Shown: piece after piece, positions 63,109-64,000 of the stretch | Layout: the number at the start of each line of letters is the position of its first letter | How positions within the stretch are numbered: position 1 is the stretch's first letter | Assembly (NCBI GenBank): GCA_013398275.1 | Contig: VZSE01009483.1 | Location: 3,361,907 to 3,425,906 of the forward strand | Origin: Promerops cafer | Lineage: Eukaryota; Chordata; Aves; Passeriformes; Nectariniidae | DNA: 64,000 nt | Direction: 5' to 3' | The notes under the pieces: generated by a model | What the model was told of the DNA's origin: nothing | Database searches by the model: none | The model's input: only the letters and a program-made list of their open reading frames with translations | Position numbers and translations under genes: made by a program

Positions 63109-63980
63109 CTTAAACACAATAACAAGGAAAAGAAGCTTAACTTCCCAGTATTCAATCAGAAAAGAAGAATCACCACAATAAAAATCAGTATTACAAAACA
63201 TCCAAACAGGATTCAAAAGCTGATTAGGGAAAAAACGTAAATTCTGAACTGTGTCCCAGATGTTTGAAGTCTCTTTACAGTAAATTGGGTTTGAATAAGC
63301 TGTCCACTGACAACACTGACAATGGCATCCACCCCGATTAAGATACTCCAAGATACCCCACTTGGTTTTTAATTAAGTCTCTGTAAAGGTACAGATCTCC
63401 CATGAGTCTTCTGTTGTATCTATAAGGCCCATGACAATATTCAAAGGTATTCAAAATGGAATTTCACATCTACATGTGGACAAATTAAAACCCTAATCAA
63501 TACAATCAGTGGAGATTTGAGAGCAATTAAAAAATATAGCAGCCTAAAGCAAACATAAAACTGACATACATCAGCTGAACCAGGCTAATAGTTATTCCAG
63601 GATAAGTAACTGCTATTCTTATTCAAATTTATAGTTATTGTAGATGACACTTATGTTCACAAAACATGTTTTAGCTTTCACTGGTCAATGTTGTCCAAAA
63701 AATGTTCAACGTTTCCTACTAAAGTGTAAATAAAAACTTACAAAAACAAGATAAATTAAACCAGAATTGTTGTACATTTACTTTTACCACTGTAAATTCC
63801 CTGGCAGGCACAAGCTCAAAATGTACTCTTTGATTTCAAGAAGACACTACAAAGGTTAGCAATAACAAGTGAGAATTAGGATTTCAGAATCTGGGTATCT
63901 GTGAATCCTAAATACAATTTTAAAATGTGAACTGAAGGGTAAAATTTAACAAAAACACCTACTGTACAGATTTTGGTCTC

Positions 63981-64000
63981 TTTTTTTTTTTTTTTTTTTT
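63981..64000. repeat. Poly-T run at window edge
   Basis: At least 20 consecutive T, cut by the window end. On the gene's strand it is a poly-A run. It may be a simple repeat or the tail of an element that lies outside the window. Confidence 0.9.

Overview
The window is vertebrate nuclear DNA, almost certainly from a bird. It is AT-rich with long introns and carries many CR1 retrotransposon fragments and bird-type LTR repeats. At 58383-58517 there is a SINE with a tRNA-Ile-like head and a CR1-like tail, a class I know from passerines, so a songbird is the best guess (inference). No bacterial, organellar, rRNA or CRISPR content is seen.

One gene fills the window. It lies on the minus strand and is the cytoplasmic dynein-2 heavy chain, DYNC2H1, the motor of retrograde intraflagellar transport in cilia. 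I placed 59 internal coding exons between 63108 and 42. Joined in order they give exactly 9108 nt, or 3036 codons, with no stop or frameshift and with every exon phase matching. The product aligns with roughly residues 497-3532 of the ~4300-residue human protein as I remember it. Both ends of the gene lie outside the window: the start codon and about 500 N-terminal residues to the right, and the end of AAA5/AAA6 and the C-terminus to the left.

Layout from right to left (5' to 3' of the gene): 63108-50157, tail helical bundles (exons 1-11); 49369-42811, end of tail and linker (exons 12-22); 42346-40595, AAA1 with P-loop and Walker B (23-26); 39298-36111, AAA2 (27-31); 35516-30270, AAA3 (32-37); 30150-22958, AAA4 (38-44); 23112-13947, stalk coiled coil with the microtubule-binding domain at its tip (44-51); 12236-4679, AAA5 (52-56); 3945-42, buttress coiled coil leading toward AAA6 (57-59).

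The remaining ~55 kb is intron. It holds CR1 fragments in both orientations (one nested in another), an ancient CR1 reverse-transcriptase-region remnant, three LTR-type repeats, the SINE, and several simple or tandem repeats. Introns not mentioned under a repeat entry are plain AT-rich sequence in which I see nothing. Points worth a second look are a GC-AG intron, a 3' splice site without a pyrimidine tract, a CR1 ending about 10 nt from a 5' splice site, and the nested CR1. I did not find an undescribed biological system here.
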